Made by a program: the position numbers and the translations under genes. A model generated the notes under the pieces. That model was given only the letters and a program-made list of their open reading frames with translations, was not told where the DNA came from and did not search any database. A DNA stretch of 6,037 bases from Sulfurovum sp. (lineage in GTDB: Bacteria; Campylobacterota; Campylobacteria; Campylobacterales; Sulfurovaceae): positions 1-6,037 of the forward strand of contig JANTFF010000052.1 in the NCBI GenBank assembly GCA_024763575.1, in the 5' to 3' direction. Within the stretch, counting starts at the first letter, position 1. Every line of letters begins with the position of its first letter. Below, in pieces: positions 5,857 through 6,037 of the stretch.

Positions 5857-6037
5857 ATGAAAAGACTACCAATAGGTATAAGCGATTTCAAACAAGTAAT
5901 AGAAGAAGATAACTATTTTATAGATAAATCAATGCTAATACATGAGCTAATAAACTCAAATGCACAAGTAACCCTTTTGCCAAGACCACGCCGTTTTGGT
6001 AAGACTCTTAATCTATCTATGCTTAGATACTTTTTTA
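5857..6037 (+). CDS. AAA-ATPase-like / PD-(D/E)XK (DUF1703-type) protein, 5' end only
   Basis: Sixty codons are visible before the window ends. The start, MKRLPIGISDFKQVIEEDNY, followed by FIDKSMLIHELI and the loop LPRPRRFGKTLNLSML (residues 43-58), is the standard N-terminus of the AAA-ATPase-like family that carries a C-terminal PD-(D/E)XK nuclease-like domain (DUF1703 type). RPRRFGKT is the family's variant P-loop. Complete members are usually about 500-600 residues, so most of the gene lies outside. These genes occur in many paralogous copies in Campylobacterota and Bacteroidetes; their function is unknown, although a nuclease or mobile-element link has been suggested. The ATG at 5857 has only a weak binding site. 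The first ATG on the predicted transcript, at 5846, opens a four-codon ORF whose TGA overlaps this start. Confidence 0.87.
   Translation, partial: MKRLPIGISDFKQVIEEDNYFIDKSMLIHELINSNAQVTLLPRPRRFGKTLNLSMLRYFF

Noticed and set aside
5846..5860. ATG at 5846 as the true start of the ATPase gene
   Set aside because: It is out of frame with the ATPase reading frame and stops after four codons; the family N-terminus begins at ATG 5857.
1..6037. CRISPR array, tRNA, rRNA or insertion sequence
   Set aside because: No regularly spaced direct repeats, cloverleaf-like segments, rRNA-like text, transposase or terminal inverted repeats were seen on reading both strands.

Overview
The window is AT-rich, with compact, often overlapping genes. 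It looks like a chromosomal segment from a Campylobacterota bacterium (Arcobacter/Sulfurimonas/Sulfurovum-like). The low G+C, the abundance of K/I/N codons and the gene order modA - tandem-TOBE protein - modB - modC, which I recall from Campylobacter-type molybdate operons, all point that way. The genus is an inference; no rRNA or other marker is present.

Layout. Positions 1-555 (minus) carry an almost complete AMMECR1-domain gene (AmmeMemoRadiSam protein A) that runs off the left edge. A 73-bp divergent promoter region separates it from 629-1219 (plus), a conserved membrane-anchored protein of unknown function with a Cys/His-rich C-terminal domain. That gene converges exactly, with no spacer, on 1220-2431 (minus), a CPA2/Kef-type cation:proton antiporter without a regulatory domain. 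The two stop codons sit at the centre of a perfect 28-bp palindrome.

The stretch 2432-2836 has no intact gene. It holds the antiporter's upstream region, a small inverted repeat, and a relic of a LolD/DevA-type ABC ATPase. The relic has lost its Walker A half and the segment between Walker B and the H-loop.

Positions 2837-5464 (plus) are a tightly packed molybdate (or tungstate) uptake operon: modA (periplasmic binding protein), a stand-alone tandem TOBE/Mop protein, modB (permease) and modC (ATPase with a single C-terminal TOBE domain). All three junctions overlap, by 4, 16 and 4 bases, which suggests translational coupling. ModA captures the oxyanion, ModB forms the channel and ModC powers it. 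The Mop protein probably binds the oxyanion in the cytoplasm for storage or sensing.

Directly after modC, 5465-5816 is a second relic. It has a signal-peptide start, an early stop, a frame change and a C-terminal aromatic tail typical of an outer-membrane beta-barrel. The right edge (from 5857) holds the first 60 codons of an AAA-ATPase-like/PD-(D/E)XK (DUF1703-type) protein, behind a consensus extended -10 box.

I see no rRNA, tRNA, CRISPR array, insertion sequence or clear riboswitch. Nothing here is firmly a new system. The points most worth a second look are the two gene relics flanking the intact mod operon, the Cys/His membrane protein of unknown function, and the palindrome that carries both convergent stops.
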